From Defluviimonas aquaemixtae (GTDB lineage: Bacteria; Pseudomonadota; Alphaproteobacteria; Rhodobacterales; Rhodobacteraceae): DNA of 64,000 nt. The stretch lies in assembly GCF_900302475.1 (NCBI RefSeq), contig NZ_OMOQ01000005.1, positions 1-64,000 on the forward strand. Reading direction: 5' to 3'. The position numbers were made by a program, and so were the translations under genes. Below are positions 17,313 through 28,449 of the stretch, one piece after another. Below the pieces are notes generated by a model. The model saw nothing but the letters and a program-made list of their open reading frames with translations. It was not told the origin of the DNA and ran no database searches. The first letter of the stretch is position 1. Each line of letters starts with the position of its first letter.

Positions 17313-18084
17313 CCCGCTCCACCATCAGCTTTTTGATCTCGGCGATTGCCTTGGCTGGGTTCAGCCCCTTGGGGCAGGTCTTGGTGCAGTTCATGATCGT
17401 ATGACAGCGGTAAAGCTTGAACGGGTCTTCGAGCTGATCGAGCCGCTCGGGCGTCGCCTCGTCGCGGCTGTCGATGATCCAGCGATAGGCGTGCAGGAGC
17501 GCGGCCGGACCGAGATAGCGGTCGGCGTTCCACCAGTAGCTGGGGCAGGCGGTCGAGCACGAGGCGCACATCACGCACTCATATAGCCCGTCGAGCTTCT
17601 TGCGGTCCTCGATCGACTGCTTCCACTCCTTCCTCGGGCGATTGGTCTTGGTCTCGAGCCACGGCATGATCGAGGCGTGCTGAGCGTAGAAATGGGTGAG
17701 GTCGGGGATGAGGTCCTTCACCACCGGCATGTGCGGCAGCGGATAGATCTTCACGTCGCCCTTCACCTCGTCGAGCCCGTAGATGCAGGCGAGCGTGTTG
17801 ATCCCGTCGATGTTCATGGCACACGACCCGCAGATGCCTTCCCGGCACGACCGGCGGAACGTGAGCGTCGGGTCGATCTCGTTCTTGATCTTGATGAGCG
17901 CGTCCAGAATCATCGGCCCGCAGTTGTCCATGTCGACGAAATAGGTGTCGACGCGGGGGTTCTCGCCCGTGTCCGGGTCCCAGCGGTAGATCTGGAACTT
18001 GCGGACATTGGTAGCCCCCTCGGGCTTCGGCCAGGTCTTGCCGACGCGCATCTTCGAGTTCTTGGGAAGCGTGAACTGGACCAT
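17305..18084 (-). CDS. sdhB: Succinate dehydrogenase iron-sulfur subunit
   Basis: A 259-residue electron-transfer subunit of complex II, carrying the 2Fe-2S, 4Fe-4S and 3Fe-4S centres between FAD and quinone. The 2Fe-2S motif is [15 protein letters not shown] with a further Cys in LACIYG. The 4Fe-4S motif is [16 protein letters not shown] and the 3Fe-4S ligands lie in [14 protein letters not shown]. Length is standard. It is separated from sdhA by two small lipoprotein genes. The ATG at 18084 follows GGAAGGGATAAATC. Confidence 0.97.
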   Translation of the reverse strand: MVQFTLPKNSKMRVGKTWPKPEGATNVRKFQIYRWDPDTGENPRVDTYFVDMDNCGPMILDALIKIKNEIDPTLTFRRSCREGICGSCAMNIDGINTLACIYGLDEVKGDVKIYPLPHMPVVKDLIPDLTHFYAQHASIMPWLETKTNRPRKEWKQSIEDRKKLDGLYECVMCASCSTACPSYWWNADRYLGPAALLHAYRWIIDSRDEATPERLDQLEDPFKLYRCHTIMNCTKTCPKGLNPAKAIAEIKKLMVERVV

Positions 18085-18087
18085 GAT

Positions 18088-18390
18088 TTATCCCTTCCAA
18101 TCGGGGCGGTCATAGAGCTGACGGCGGGGGAAACTGCCGGATTTCCTGTGAACGCAGGAAATGTAGAGCGCAGATGGGTCCTTGCCCTGGATCCATTCGG
18201 TGGAAAGCTCGAGGCGCACCTTGCTCGCCGCGCCGCCCGAGCCGCCACCGACCGCGATCAGCCCGCGCGGACCTGCCGCGAGCCGCGCGCGTTCGAAACA
18301 CACGTCCTCCGCGCGCTCGACCGACATCGGCCCGCAGGCAGCGAGCAGCGCCATCGCCGGTAGACCGATATGGTGGCCGTTCTGGATCAC
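18088..18390 (-). CDS. Small putative lipoprotein between sdhA and sdhB
   Basis: A 100-residue protein whose start ATG at 18390 overlaps the stop of the upstream small gene (ATGA). The N-terminus has a short hydrophobic run ending in the lipobox LAAC with Cys19, followed by CGPMSVERAEDVCFERARLA. The C-terminus is basic (RRQLYDRPDWKG). Two further Cys residues are present (Cys31 and one in YISCVHRK). No enzymatic family is recognised. The position is reminiscent of other Rhodobacterales, where small hypothetical genes separate sdhA and sdhB. A role in complex II assembly is possible but unsupported by sequence. Confidence 0.7.
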   Translation of the reverse strand: MIQNGHHIGLPAMALLAACGPMSVERAEDVCFERARLAAGPRGLIAVGGGSGGAASKVRLELSTEWIQGKDPSALYISCVHRKSGSFPRRQLYDRPDWKG

Positions 18391-18707
18391 CCGGCGGCCT
18401 CCGTCGCCGCCAGAGCGTCAAGGCACGCCACGGCATCAGGTCGCTGGGCATATTCAAGAATGCGATCGCGGTTCGCGGCGCTGACCACGGAGGTATCGCC
18501 GAGTCCCATCGTACCAGTCTCGACTACGGACATCGCCTTCTGCACGCAGACCGCGGCCGCTTCCGCGTCGACGCCGGGGCGTTCGGCGGCCATGACCTTT
18601 GCAATAAGCGCCCGGGTTTCTTTCCGCGTCGCATCCGCTGCAACGACGCCGGCGCAGCCGGGAAGCGTCATCGCGGCGGCGAGCAGGATCGCAATCGGCA
18701 ATTTCAT
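18387..18707 (-). CDS. Small putative lipoprotein downstream of sdhA
   Basis: A 106-residue protein with a clear lipoprotein signal: [18 protein letters not shown], lipobox LPGC, acylated Cys18. The mature part is mostly helical, rich in Ala, with two Cys (AAAVCVQKAM and DAVACLDALA) that could pair. Its ATG at 18707 overlaps the sdhA stop (TGATG), and its own stop overlaps the next small gene (ATGA), so the genes are tightly coupled within the sdh operon. No family assignment. Confidence 0.75.
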   Translation of the reverse strand: MKLPIAILLAAAMTLPGCAGVVAADATRKETRALIAKVMAAERPGVDAEAAAVCVQKAMSVVETGTMGLGDTSVVSAANRDRILEYAQRPDAVACLDALAATEAAG

Positions 18708-20509
18708 CAGTATACCCTCGCTTTCGGTGCGATTTTCTTGAGATCGATCCCGCCGTCCTTCTGGGGCGTCAGCGGGTCGAGATGGACGGGGCGGTAATCG
18801 AGCCGGACTGTCGTGTCATCGACCCAAGCGAGCGAATGCTTCCGCCACGTCTTGTCGTCGCGGTTGGGATAGTCCTCATGCGCGTGTGCGCCGCGGCTTT
18901 CCTTGCGCGCCTCGGCAGCGACGATGGTGGCCAGCGCATTCGGCATCAGGTTCGCGAGTTCCAGCGTCTCCATGAGGTCGGAGTTCCAGATGAGCGAGCG
19001 GTCGGTGACCTTGAGGTCGTCGATCTTGGCCGCGATCTTTCTCATCTTCCCGACACCCTCGGCGAGCGTCTTGTCGGTGCGGAAGACGGCGGCGTCCTGT
19101 TGCATCGCCTTTTGCATCTCGAGCCTGAGGTCGGCCGTCGGCACGCTGCCATCCGCGTTGCGGAATCTGTCGAAGCTGGACAGCGCTCGATCCACCTCGG
19201 ATTCGTTCACTGGCTGGTTGCGTTCCTTCGGGTCCACGACCTCGCCTGCGCGGATCGCGGCGGCACGGCCGAAGACGACGAGGTCGATGAGCGAGTTTGA
19301 CCCGAGCCGGTTGGCGCCGTGAACGCTCGCGCAGCCCGCCTCGCCCACGGCCATCAGGCCCGGGAAGACGGCGTCGGAGTTGTCCTTGGTCGGGTTCAGC
19401 ACCTCGCCCCAGAAATTGGTCGGGATACCGCCCATGTTGTAGTGCACGGTCGGCAGGACCGGGATCGGCTCTTTCGTGACATCGACGCCGGCGAAGATTC
19501 GGGCGGATTCGCTGATGCCCGGCAGGCGTTCGTGCAGCGTCTCGGGCGGCAGATGATTGAGGTGCAGGTGGATGTGGTCCTTCTCTGGCCCAAGGCCCCG
19601 GCCCTCGCGGATCTCCATCGTCATGCAGCGGCTGACCACGTCGCGCGATGCGAGGTCCTTGTAGGTCGGCGCGTAGCGTTCCATGAAGCGGTCGCCTTCG
19701 GAATTCGTAAGATACCCGCCCTCGCCGCGCGCGCCCTCGGTGATGAGGCAGCCCGAGCCGTAGATGCCGGTCGGATGGAACTGCACGAACTCCATGTCCT
19801 GAAGCGGCAGGCCCGCGCGCGCCACCATGCCGCCGCCGTCGCCGGTGCAGGTATGGGCGGAGGTCGCCGAGAAATAGGCCCGCCCGTAGCCTCCGGTCGC
19901 CAGGACCACCATTTTCGCGTTGAAGACGTGCATCGTACCGTCATCGAGCTTCCAGGCCACGACCCCGGTGCAGGCGCCGTCGGTGATGATAAGGTCGATG
20001 GCGAAGTATTCGACATAGAACTCGGCATTGTGCTTCAGGCTCTGGCCGTAGAGCGTGTGCAGGATCGCGTGGCCGGTGCGGTCAGCGGCGGCGCAGGTTC
20101 GCTGCACCGGGGGACCTTCGCCGAATTCGGTCGTGTGGCCGCCGAAGGGGCGCTGGTAGATCTTGCCCTCTTCGGTGCGGCTGAACGGCACGCCGTAGTG
20201 TTCGAGCTCGTAGACCGCCTTCGGCGCTTCCCGCGCGAGGTACTCCATCGCGTCGGTATCGCCGAGCCAGTCGGAGCCCTTGACCGTGTCGTACATGTGC
20301 CACTGCCAGTGGTCCGGCCCCATATTCGACAGCGACGCGGCGATGCCGCCCTGCGCGGCGACTGTGTGCGACCGGGTCGGGAAGACCTTGGTGACGCAGG
20401 CGGTCCGCAAGCCCTGTTCGGCCATGCCGAGCGTCGCGCGAAGACCCGAGCCCCCGGCGCCGACCACAACCACGTCGTATTCATGAACTTCGTAAGGATA
20501 GGCGGTCAT
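18707..20509 (-). CDS. sdhA: Succinate dehydrogenase flavoprotein subunit
   Basis: A 600-residue catalytic subunit of complex II that oxidises succinate to fumarate. It has the dinucleotide motif [15 protein letters not shown], the covalent-FAD His in [13 protein letters not shown], the active-site region [20 protein letters not shown], and the Arg-bearing [20 protein letters not shown]. Length and motif order are standard. It sits 11 bases after sdhD and overlaps the downstream lipoprotein gene by one base. Confidence 0.98.
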   Translation of the reverse strand: MTAYPYEVHEYDVVVVGAGGSGLRATLGMAEQGLRTACVTKVFPTRSHTVAAQGGIAASLSNMGPDHWQWHMYDTVKGSDWLGDTDAMEYLAREAPKAVYELEHYGVPFSRTEEGKIYQRPFGGHTTEFGEGPPVQRTCAAADRTGHAILHTLYGQSLKHNAEFYVEYFAIDLIITDGACTGVVAWKLDDGTMHVFNAKMVVLATGGYGRAYFSATSAHTCTGDGGGMVARAGLPLQDMEFVQFHPTGIYGSGCLITEGARGEGGYLTNSEGDRFMERYAPTYKDLASRDVVSRCMTMEIREGRGLGPEKDHIHLHLNHLPPETLHERLPGISESARIFAGVDVTKEPIPVLPTVHYNMGGIPTNFWGEVLNPTKDNSDAVFPGLMAVGEAGCASVHGANRLGSNSLIDLVVFGRAAAIRAGEVVDPKERNQPVNESEVDRALSSFDRFRNADGSVPTADLRLEMQKAMQQDAAVFRTDKTLAEGVGKMRKIAAKIDDLKVTDRSLIWNSDLMETLELANLMPNALATIVAAEARKESRGAHAHEDYPNRDDKTWRKHSLAWVDDTTVRLDYRPVHLDPLTPQKDGGIDLKKIAPKARVY

Positions 20510-20520
20510 GTATCAGTCCC

Positions 20521-20892
20521 TCAGAGCGCAAGCCGGATCAGCGCGTAAAGCCCGGTGCCCATCAGGCCGTAGGAAAAGCAGATCACGGCGATGACGGCCG
20601 CCTTGCGGGCGAAGCCGTGGGCATAATCCTCGATCATCATCTGCGCGCCGTTCTTGAAGTGATAGAGCCCGACAAGGAGCGTCAGGCCCGCGACGATCGC
20701 CGGGAACGGGCGCGTGTAGTAGGCCACGACCTCTTCGTAGGGCGCGCCGAGGACGCGACCGAAGGTGAAGATGAAGAGCGGGATCAGGATGGCGAGGCCG
20801 ACGGAGCTGACCTGCATGTGCCAGTGATGCATCGTGCCGGATTTTCCGGCGCCGAGTCCGACAGCGCGCTTTCGGTCGGTGAGGTAACGCAT
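20521..20892 (-). CDS. sdhD: Succinate dehydrogenase membrane anchor subunit SdhD
   Basis: A 123-residue hydrophobic subunit with three predicted helices (about residues 25-45, 58-80 and 95-120) that binds haem b and ubiquinone with SdhC. The N-terminus MRYLTDRKRAVGLGAGKSGT followed by HHWHMQVSS is typical of alphaproteobacterial SdhD, and the His in GLYHFKNGAQMMIEDY is the likely haem ligand. ATG 20892 is used, since earlier in-frame codons would overlap sdhC. It lies 10 bases after sdhC. Confidence 0.93.
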   Translation of the reverse strand: MRYLTDRKRAVGLGAGKSGTMHHWHMQVSSVGLAILIPLFIFTFGRVLGAPYEEVVAYYTRPFPAIVAGLTLLVGLYHFKNGAQMMIEDYAHGFARKAAVIAVICFSYGLMGTGLYALIRLAL

Positions 20893-20902
20893 GTCGGGCC
20901 CC

Positions 20903-21286
20903 TCAGAGAATGATGATGGTGATGAGCGTGAGAAGGGCGGAGCCAATGAGGCAGGCCCACCCGAGCTTCTCTGCTGTCTCGATCTCGAGGCCCCGGCCAC
21001 TGTCATAGTAGAGATGCCGGAGCCCAGCGAGGAAGTGATACCAGATTGCCCAGATCGAGCCGAGGAAGACGAGCTTGCCAAACCACGAGGTCAGGACCGC
21101 GTCTGCGGTCGCGAAGTAATCGGCACTGGTCGCCGCCGCGAGAAGCCACCAGACGATCAGGAAGGCCGCCACGATCAACGCGTTGCCCGTGATCCGCGTC
21201 AGGATCGAGGTGAGCATCGGCACCTGCCAGCGGTAAATCTGCAGATGCGGCGACAGCGGACGCTTGCCCTGATTGACATCGGCCAT
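20903..21286 (-). CDS. sdhC: Succinate dehydrogenase cytochrome b556 subunit
   Basis: A 127-residue membrane subunit of complex II. The N-terminal signature RPLSPHLQIYRWQVPMLTSI with the following SILTRITG, and HFLAGLRHLYYDSGRG with the haem-ligand His, identify SdhC. Three membrane helices. It is the first gene of the sdh operon. ATG 21286 is preferred because GAGAGGGACCC precedes it. The frame is open about 30 codons further upstream without family similarity. Paired TGTGATCACA-type sites lie 147-178 bases upstream. Confidence 0.95.
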   Translation of the reverse strand: MADVNQGKRPLSPHLQIYRWQVPMLTSILTRITGNALIVAAFLIVWWLLAAATSADYFATADAVLTSWFGKLVFLGSIWAIWYHFLAGLRHLYYDSGRGLEIETAEKLGWACLIGSALLTLITIIIL

Positions 21287-21432
21287 GGTGGGTCCCTCTC
21301 TTGCCTTGCCCTCCGGCAGCGCGGCGACACGCGCGGACATCGAGTTCTTCATGACGGCAAAAGCGGTCGGTGTCACGCCGTGAATGACAGATTTGCGGCG
21401 ATTCCGGGAGTGTTAGCGGAAAACCTGGCGTT

Positions 21433-21464
21433 TGTGATCGCGGATTTTTTTCTTGTGATCACAA
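21433..21464. promoter_or_regulatory. Paired palindromic operator upstream of sdhC
   Basis: A perfect 12-bp palindrome TTGTGATCACAA (21453-21464) and a weaker copy TGTGATCGCG (21433-21442) have centres exactly 21 bp apart. The same motif with the same spacing occurs upstream of sucC (28450-28480). Sites of this form suit a GntR-family dimer. The GntR protein AkgR is known to activate TCA genes in R. sphaeroides, and assigning these sites to it is inference. Confidence 0.7.
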
Positions 21465-21490
21465 ACTAGCGGCCAACTCCGCCCAGCTCC

Positions 21491-22198
21491 TCACTCGCGC
21501 CACCGGATGGGAATCGGATGCGACCGGACGGGCATCGAAATCTGCCGCTCCGTCTCGCGCCTGAGCTTGCGGCGCATGCGCTCGGGATATTCGTCATAGT
21601 TCTCCGCCGTCACGACGAAGGCGTTGCCGCCGGTCATGACGTTCTTGGCGAAATAGTCCGGCAGCCCCTCGTCGTCGCCGCGAATGACGAGCGCGTTCAC
21701 AGTGATCGCGAAGGCCTCGAGCTCGGGCCGGACGTCGATGGGCTCGGCGCCTTCGTTCGAACGTCCGTCGCCCGAGATGTCGATGACCCGGCGCTTGCAG
21801 GCCGGAGCGTCATCGAAGACACGGATGCCGTAGGTCAGCGCTTCACCAATCGCGGTCGAAAATTCGGTCCAGAGGCGCGGCGCGGATTCAATCTTCCGGG
21901 CCAGGCCCTCCACATCGGCGCGTGCGCCGACCGGGTGCCAGCCGATTGTCAGGTCCTGCCGCGACGATCCCGTCCACTGCATCAGCGCAATGACCGCCTG
22001 CCCGCGCACCAGCGCCTCGGCGACGACCGGATCACGCAGACCTTCGGCGAGACCCTGCATCTGGGTCGCGTATTCGTAGCGGTCGACCGAGCCCGAGACG
22101 TCGACCGCCAACAGGAGCGCAAGCTCGCACGCGGGCGCAGGACCGGTTGTCCCGGCGATGAGAAGCGTTGCGGCAAGGGCGGATCGAACGAGCGACAT
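21491..22198 (-). CDS. DUF1194 von Willebrand factor A-like secreted protein
   Basis: A 235-residue exported protein with an N-terminal signal sequence (residues ~1-23, ending PAPAC) and a single VWA-like domain. The metal-ion-dependent adhesion motif DVSGS is at residues 33-37, and the conserved RVIDISGDGRSNEGA follows. DUF1194 proteins are common in alphaproteobacteria and have no established role. The VWA fold suggests a protein-protein or adhesive function in the periplasm. It lies 47 bases downstream of mch on the same strand and upstream of the sdhC promoter region. Confidence 0.88.
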   Translation of the reverse strand: MSLVRSALAATLLIAGTTGPAPACELALLLAVDVSGSVDRYEYATQMQGLAEGLRDPVVAEALVRGQAVIALMQWTGSSRQDLTIGWHPVGARADVEGLARKIESAPRLWTEFSTAIGEALTYGIRVFDDAPACKRRVIDISGDGRSNEGAEPIDVRPELEAFAITVNALVIRGDDEGLPDYFAKNVMTGGNAFVVTAENYDEYPERMRRKLRRETERQISMPVRSHPIPIRWRE

Positions 22199-22245
22199 GG
22201 GCGAAGCTTAGCCGCATCCCCCGGTGCCGGTCCATCGCCCGCGCA

Positions 22246-23280
22246 TCACATCGGCACGAGCGCCCAGTAGTCGAGATCGAGGAGCACATTTCGCCGGTAC
22301 TTGCCGTCCTCGCCCTTCACCGCGAAAGGCTCCGCGCCGTGCTTCACCGCGACCAGCCGCAGCCGCAGCGCGCCGACGCCGGGCGCGGGCGTCTCCGCCT
22401 TGTCCAGCACTTCGGACCAGGCCCTGACCGTATCGCCCGAAAAGCACGGATTAGCATGGGCGCCCGCGTTCAGCGCGACGATCATCTGTGCATTCGCGAG
22501 CCCATTGAAGCTGAGCGCACGGGCGAGCGAGATGACGTGGCCGCCGTAAATAAGCCGCCTGCCATCCTCGCGGTTGGTCGCGTCGAAATGGACCTTGGCG
22601 GTGTTCTGCCAGAGCCGCGTGGCGAGCATGTGCTCGGATTCCTCGACCGTCACGCCGTCGACATGGTCGATCTTTTCGCCCATCGCGTAGTCGCCCCAGC
22701 GATGCGGCTCACCGGCCAACGTGAAGTCGTAGCGCGTGAAGTTGAGGCCTTCGGGCACGACGAGGTCTGCGGCGGCGACGGTGGGTGCAAGCTTGGGGAT
22801 CGCCGTATCCGGCGCGGAGGCAGCGGGGTCGCGCTTGCGGACCATCACCCAGCGGACATAGTCCATGACCGCCTCGTCCCGCTGGTTGAGCCCGCGCGTC
22901 CGGACCCAGACGACGCCCGAATTGCGGTTCGAGTTCTCCTTGAGACCGATGACCTCGGATTCCGATCTGAGCGTATCGCCCGGCCAGACCGGCTTCAGCC
23001 AGCGCCCCTCGGCATAGCCGAGATTGGCCACCGCGTTCAGCGAGATGTCGGGCACGGTTTTGCCGAAGACTATGTGGAAGGCGATGAGGTCGTCGATCGG
23101 CGCGGCGGAAAGCCCCGAGGCGCGGGCAAATTCGTCGGAAGAATAAAACGCATGCCGCGCCGGGTAGAGCGCGTGGTAAAGCGCCCGCTCGCCGCCCGAG
23201 ACGGTGCGCGGCACGGCATGGGCGATCACCTCGCCCAGCCGGTAATCCTCGAAGAAGCGGCCAGGATTGGTCTTCATCAC
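22246..23280 (-). CDS. mch: Mesaconyl-CoA hydratase (beta-methylmalyl-CoA dehydratase)
   Basis: A 344-residue MaoC-type double-hotdog enzyme of the ethylmalonyl-CoA pathway, interconverting mesaconyl-CoA and beta-methylmalyl-CoA during acetyl-CoA assimilation. The N-terminus NPGRFFEDYRLGEVIAHAVP and the downstream YGGHVISLARALSFNGL are characteristic, and length matches the known R. sphaeroides enzyme. The start may be GTG 23280 or the adjacent ATG 23277. It lies in the block mcl2-nnrU-mch, all on the minus strand, next to sdh, an arrangement I recall from R. sphaeroides. Confidence 0.9.
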   Translation of the reverse strand: MMKTNPGRFFEDYRLGEVIAHAVPRTVSGGERALYHALYPARHAFYSSDEFARASGLSAAPIDDLIAFHIVFGKTVPDISLNAVANLGYAEGRWLKPVWPGDTLRSESEVIGLKENSNRNSGVVWVRTRGLNQRDEAVMDYVRWVMVRKRDPAASAPDTAIPKLAPTVAAADLVVPEGLNFTRYDFTLAGEPHRWGDYAMGEKIDHVDGVTVEESEHMLATRLWQNTAKVHFDATNREDGRRLIYGGHVISLARALSFNGLANAQMIVALNAGAHANPCFSGDTVRAWSEVLDKAETPAPGVGALRLRLVAVKHGAEPFAVKGEDGKYRRNVLLDLDYWALVPM

Positions 23281-23313
23281 AGTCCCTGCATTCGTTCTGA
23301 AAGTCGGCCGCGT

Positions 23314-23871
23314 TCAGCCATAGGTGCCGAGGAACGGGTTGTGCCCCAGCCAGATATGGATCGCCGCGATGACCGCGAAGATCACCACCGAGATGCCCAG
23401 CCCGATTGCATCCGACCGGATGCGCCCCGGCACGGGCGGCGTCCAGCTGTCCTGCGCGTTGATGAGCACCATAGAGGCGACGGCCCAGAGCCCGAGCCCG
23501 CCGAAAAGGACGACCGAGGCGAGGTCGCCGTTGACGAGAAGATGCGCCACGGCCCAGACGATGACGCCCGTCAGCATCGGATGACGGAGCTTCGACTTCA
23601 CGATGCCCTTCGAATGAGACACGCCGAACAGGAACACGGAGCCAAGCATCAGGAGATTGTTTAGATGCCCCATGCCAGGCCACGGGGTATAGATCGGTTC
23701 AAACTCAGCCCGGCGAAAGCCGATCACCATCAGGAAAACGGCGGCGAGCGACAGGACCGTCACGAGCAACTTACCCGGAATGTCGCCCATCCGGGCGCGC
23801 AAGCCCGGCGCGACGCGCTTGAAGAGGTGCGCGGCAGTCCAGAGGATGAGGCCGAGGATCATGAGCTGCAT
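23314..23871 (-). CDS. nnrU: NnrU family membrane protein
   Basis: A 185-residue inner-membrane protein with about six helices. The N-terminus MQLMILGLILWTAAHLFKRV and the central His-rich loop around GVSHSKGIVKSKLRHPMLTG with AHLLVNGDLASVVLF identify the NnrU family (related to isoprenylcysteine methyltransferase-like membrane folds). NnrU was named from nitric-oxide reductase regulation in R. sphaeroides, but its biochemical role is unclear. It lies between mcl2 and mch on the same strand. ATG 23871 is chosen because the frame upstream shows no family similarity. Confidence 0.88.
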   Translation of the reverse strand: MQLMILGLILWTAAHLFKRVAPGLRARMGDIPGKLLVTVLSLAAVFLMVIGFRRAEFEPIYTPWPGMGHLNNLLMLGSVFLFGVSHSKGIVKSKLRHPMLTGVIVWAVAHLLVNGDLASVVLFGGLGLWAVASMVLINAQDSWTPPVPGRIRSDAIGLGISVVIFAVIAAIHIWLGHNPFLGTYG

Positions 23872-23912
23872 GTGGAACCCTTTCGCGCCGCTGCATCGGT
23901 GCGCAGTCTGGC

Positions 23913-24776
23913 CTAAATCGCGCGCTCTGCAATAGCTTCCGCCCGGGCGAGGATCTGGCGGGCGGTCGCGGCGTGGAGGTTCTCGACGATCTTGCCGTCG
24001 ACGACGGCGACGCCCTGGCCATCGCGCTTTGCGGCCTCGAAGGCGTCGATCTGGCGTCGGGCAAGTTCGACATCGGCGTCCGACGGCGCGAAGGCGGCGT
24101 TGGTAATCTCGATCTGTGCCGGATGGATCAGCGTCTTGCCGTCGAAGCCCATGTCGCGGCCCTGTTCGCATTCGGCCTTGAGCCCCTCGTCGTCCTTGAA
24201 GGCGTTATAGACCCCATCGACGATGATTAGGCCATGCGCCTTCGCGGCCAGCAGGCAAAGCTGAAGCGAGGTCAGCATGGGCAGCCGGTCGGGGCGGAAA
24301 CGGGCGCCGAGATCTTTGCCTAGGTCGTTGGTGCCCATCACCATGCCAGCGAGCCGCGGATGAGCGGCGATGGCGGCGGCGTTCAACATTCCCCCGGGCG
24401 TCTCCATCATCGCCCAGAGCGGCACGTCAGGCACCCGCCCGGCCACCGCGTCGAGATCGGCGGGCGCGCCGACCTTTGGAACGAGGATCGCGTCGATGGC
24501 CGCGCCCGCGAATTCGGCGATGTCGTCCGCGCCCCAGTCGGTGTCGAGCCCGTTGACCCGGACAATTCTGGCGCGGGGACCGTAGTCGGCCTCGGACAGC
24601 ACGCGGGAGAGAAGCGCGCGGGCATTGGTCTTTTCATCCGCCGCAACAGCGTCCTCAAGGTCGAAGATGATCGCATCGACCGGCAGGCCGCGCGCCTTTT
24701 CCAGCGCCCGCTCGCGCGCGCCGGGGATATAGAGCACCGAGCGATAGGGGCGCATGCGGTCGTCGGAAATGGGCAT
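23913..24776 (-). CDS. mcl2: (3S)-malyl-CoA thioesterase (HpcH/HpaI-CitE family)
   Basis: A 287-residue TIM-barrel protein of the CitE-like family. Family features: SVLYIPGARERALEKA at the N-terminus, IIFDLEDAVAADEK with the Mg-binding acidic residue, LVPKV, and MMETPGGMLNAAAI. The size (shorter than the ~318-residue malyl-CoA lyase Mcl1) and the position beside nnrU-mch favour the thioesterase paralogue, which releases L-malate and CoA from (3S)-malyl-CoA in the ethylmalonyl-CoA pathway. Sequence alone does not exclude a lyase. ATG 24776 follows GAGGAGACGATC. Confidence 0.82.
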   Translation of the reverse strand: MPISDDRMRPYRSVLYIPGARERALEKARGLPVDAIIFDLEDAVAADEKTNARALLSRVLSEADYGPRARIVRVNGLDTDWGADDIAEFAGAAIDAILVPKVGAPADLDAVAGRVPDVPLWAMMETPGGMLNAAAIAAHPRLAGMVMGTNDLGKDLGARFRPDRLPMLTSLQLCLLAAKAHGLIIVDGVYNAFKDDEGLKAECEQGRDMGFDGKTLIHPAQIEITNAAFAPSDADVELARRQIDAFEAAKRDGQGVAVVDGKIVENLHAATARQILARAEAIAERAI

Positions 24777-25108
24777 GATCGTCTCCTCGCAACAATGTTT
24801 CGCAAGTGACCACATCCGCCGCACATTCGGCAAGGCCATAAATGCCGCAACGCAGAAATATCCCTGTGGCTGCGTGCGAGACGTCGCGTCAGGCGTGCCA
24901 AGGCTGTCCGAAGCGCGAACAGAACGGCGCGTTAACCAGAATCTTCCGCTTCGCCGCGCAGAATCTGTCTGTCGCAGCCACAGACGGCCGATCGGCGAAG
25001 TCACCGGCAACAGGCGCGCATTCGCAAACGAAAGTCAGGGGAGCGTGCAGGCCGCCGGACATCCGCCGCGGGGCGCCGTGCGCTTGCCGCAACCGAACGG
25101 GTCAACAC
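24777..25108. other. Divergent intergenic region upstream of mcl2
   Basis: A 332-base stretch between mcl2 (minus) and a small secreted protein gene (plus). No coding frame with a ribosome binding site, no tRNA and no TGTGATCACA site was found. It should contain promoters for both flanking genes, but no clear -35/-10 pair stands out. Confidence 0.6.
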
Positions 25109-25426
25109 ATGAAACAGCAGCTATTCGCACTGTCCCTGGGCTTCGGTGGCCTCGTCTTCGCCGCCCACCAGGCCTTCGGTCAAGCCGCGCCGCAATGCGC
25201 CGACCGCAGCGCCGTGGTAGCCGAACTTGCCGCCCGCTACGGCGAGACGCGCCGGGGGATCGGACTTGCGGCCGGCAACGCGGTGATGGAGATCTTCGCC
25301 TCGGACGACACCGGCACGTGGACGATCACCATGACGACGGCGGGCGGGCTGACATGCCTCGTCGCTTCAGGCGAAAACTACGATCATCTGGCCGAGGACC
25401 TGCCCGCAAGCGGCAAGGGCGCCTAG
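25109..25426 (+). CDS. Small secreted protein, function unknown
   Basis: A 105-residue protein with a clear Sec signal sequence (MKQQLFALSLGFGGLVFAAH, cleavage probably after AFGQA). The mature part has two Cys (QCADRSA and LTCLVA) likely to form a disulfide, and a region ARYGETRRGIGLAAGNAVME followed by TWTITMTTAGGL. Similar small exported proteins occur in Rhodobacterales, but I know no assigned function. ATG 25109 is the codon that directly precedes the signal sequence. The last codons overlap the end of the convergent TauE gene by four bases. Confidence 0.7.
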   Translation: MKQQLFALSLGFGGLVFAAHQAFGQAAPQCADRSAVVAELAARYGETRRGIGLAAGNAVMEIFASDDTGTWTITMTTAGGLTCLVASGENYDHLAEDLPASGKGA

Positions 25427-26171
25427 GCGAAGGCACTCCAGAGATGCTTGAGCGAGATCGCGAGAAGCGTCCAGGTCACGAGCCGGAAGAACAGCTCTTC
25501 CGGCAGCACTCGGACCAGCCAGACACCGGCGAAGACCGCGAGTACCGATGGCGGCAATAGCATCGCCGCCACCTTCAGATTCGCGGCCGAGAGCTGCCCG
25601 AGCGCCGCGTAGGGGATCAGCTTGACCGCGTTCACGAAGGCGAACAGCACCGTCGTCGTGCCAGCGAAGACAATTTTCGTCAGGCGAAGCGGCAGCACAT
25701 ATACCTGGTAGGGCGGCGCGCCCGCATGGCTCACGAAGCTCGTGAACCCGGTGAGCACCCCCCAGAAGAGTCCGGGCGCGACATGCGCGTGTCGCGCCGG
25801 CATTGGCGGCCCCCGGCGCAGGAGCAGATTCAGCGCGAAGGCCGCCCCGATCACACCGACGAGTCCGGTGACCGCGCTGTCCGACACATGCGCCGCCGCG
25901 AGCCAGCCGACCCCGATGCCGAGGACCGCCGCCGGAGCAAGAATCGCCAGCACGCGCTTATCGAAGGCATGGCGGTAGGCGTAAAGCCCGAACATGTCCG
26001 AAACGACATAGACCGGCAACAGGAGTCCTGCCGCCGTGACCGGCGGCAGGACGAGCGCCAGGACCGGCACCGACAGCATCGCCACGACCGGAAGCCCGCC
26101 CTTCGACAGCCCGACGGAGACTGAGGCGAGTACGGCGAGCGTCCAGAAAAGAGGCCCTTCCATCCCGCCCA

Positions 26172-26172
<1 letters not shown>
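25423..26172 (-). CDS. TauE/SafE-family (sulfite exporter) membrane protein
   Basis: A 249-residue polytopic protein with eight predicted helices in the two-repeat TauE/SafE pattern. Typical segments are the start SVSVGLSKGGLPVVAMLSVP and the second-repeat GFTSFVSHAGAPPYQVYVLP. Family members export sulfite or other small sulfur or organic anions. The substrate is not determinable. The GTG at 26172 shares a base with the stop of the upstream FGE-like gene (TAGTG). ATG 26163 is an alternative three codons in. The close coupling to an FGE-type gene is noted without a known link. Confidence 0.9.
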
Positions 26173-28358
<2,186 letters not shown>

Positions 28359-28379
28359 TCTGACTGAGGTTTCACCAAG

Positions 28380-28402
28380 GGGGCGCTTCGGCGCCCCTTT
28401 TT
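28380..28402 (+). terminator. Intrinsic terminator of mdh
   Basis: GGGGCGC (28380-28386), UUCG-type tetraloop TTCG, GCGCCCC (28391-28397) and five T. A perfect stem with the especially stable TTCG loop, 22 bases after the mdh stop. Confidence 0.88.
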
Positions 28403-28449
28403 CGTTTCGAATCTTTGCGAAGCCGTGTTTCGGACCCAGACATCAAATA

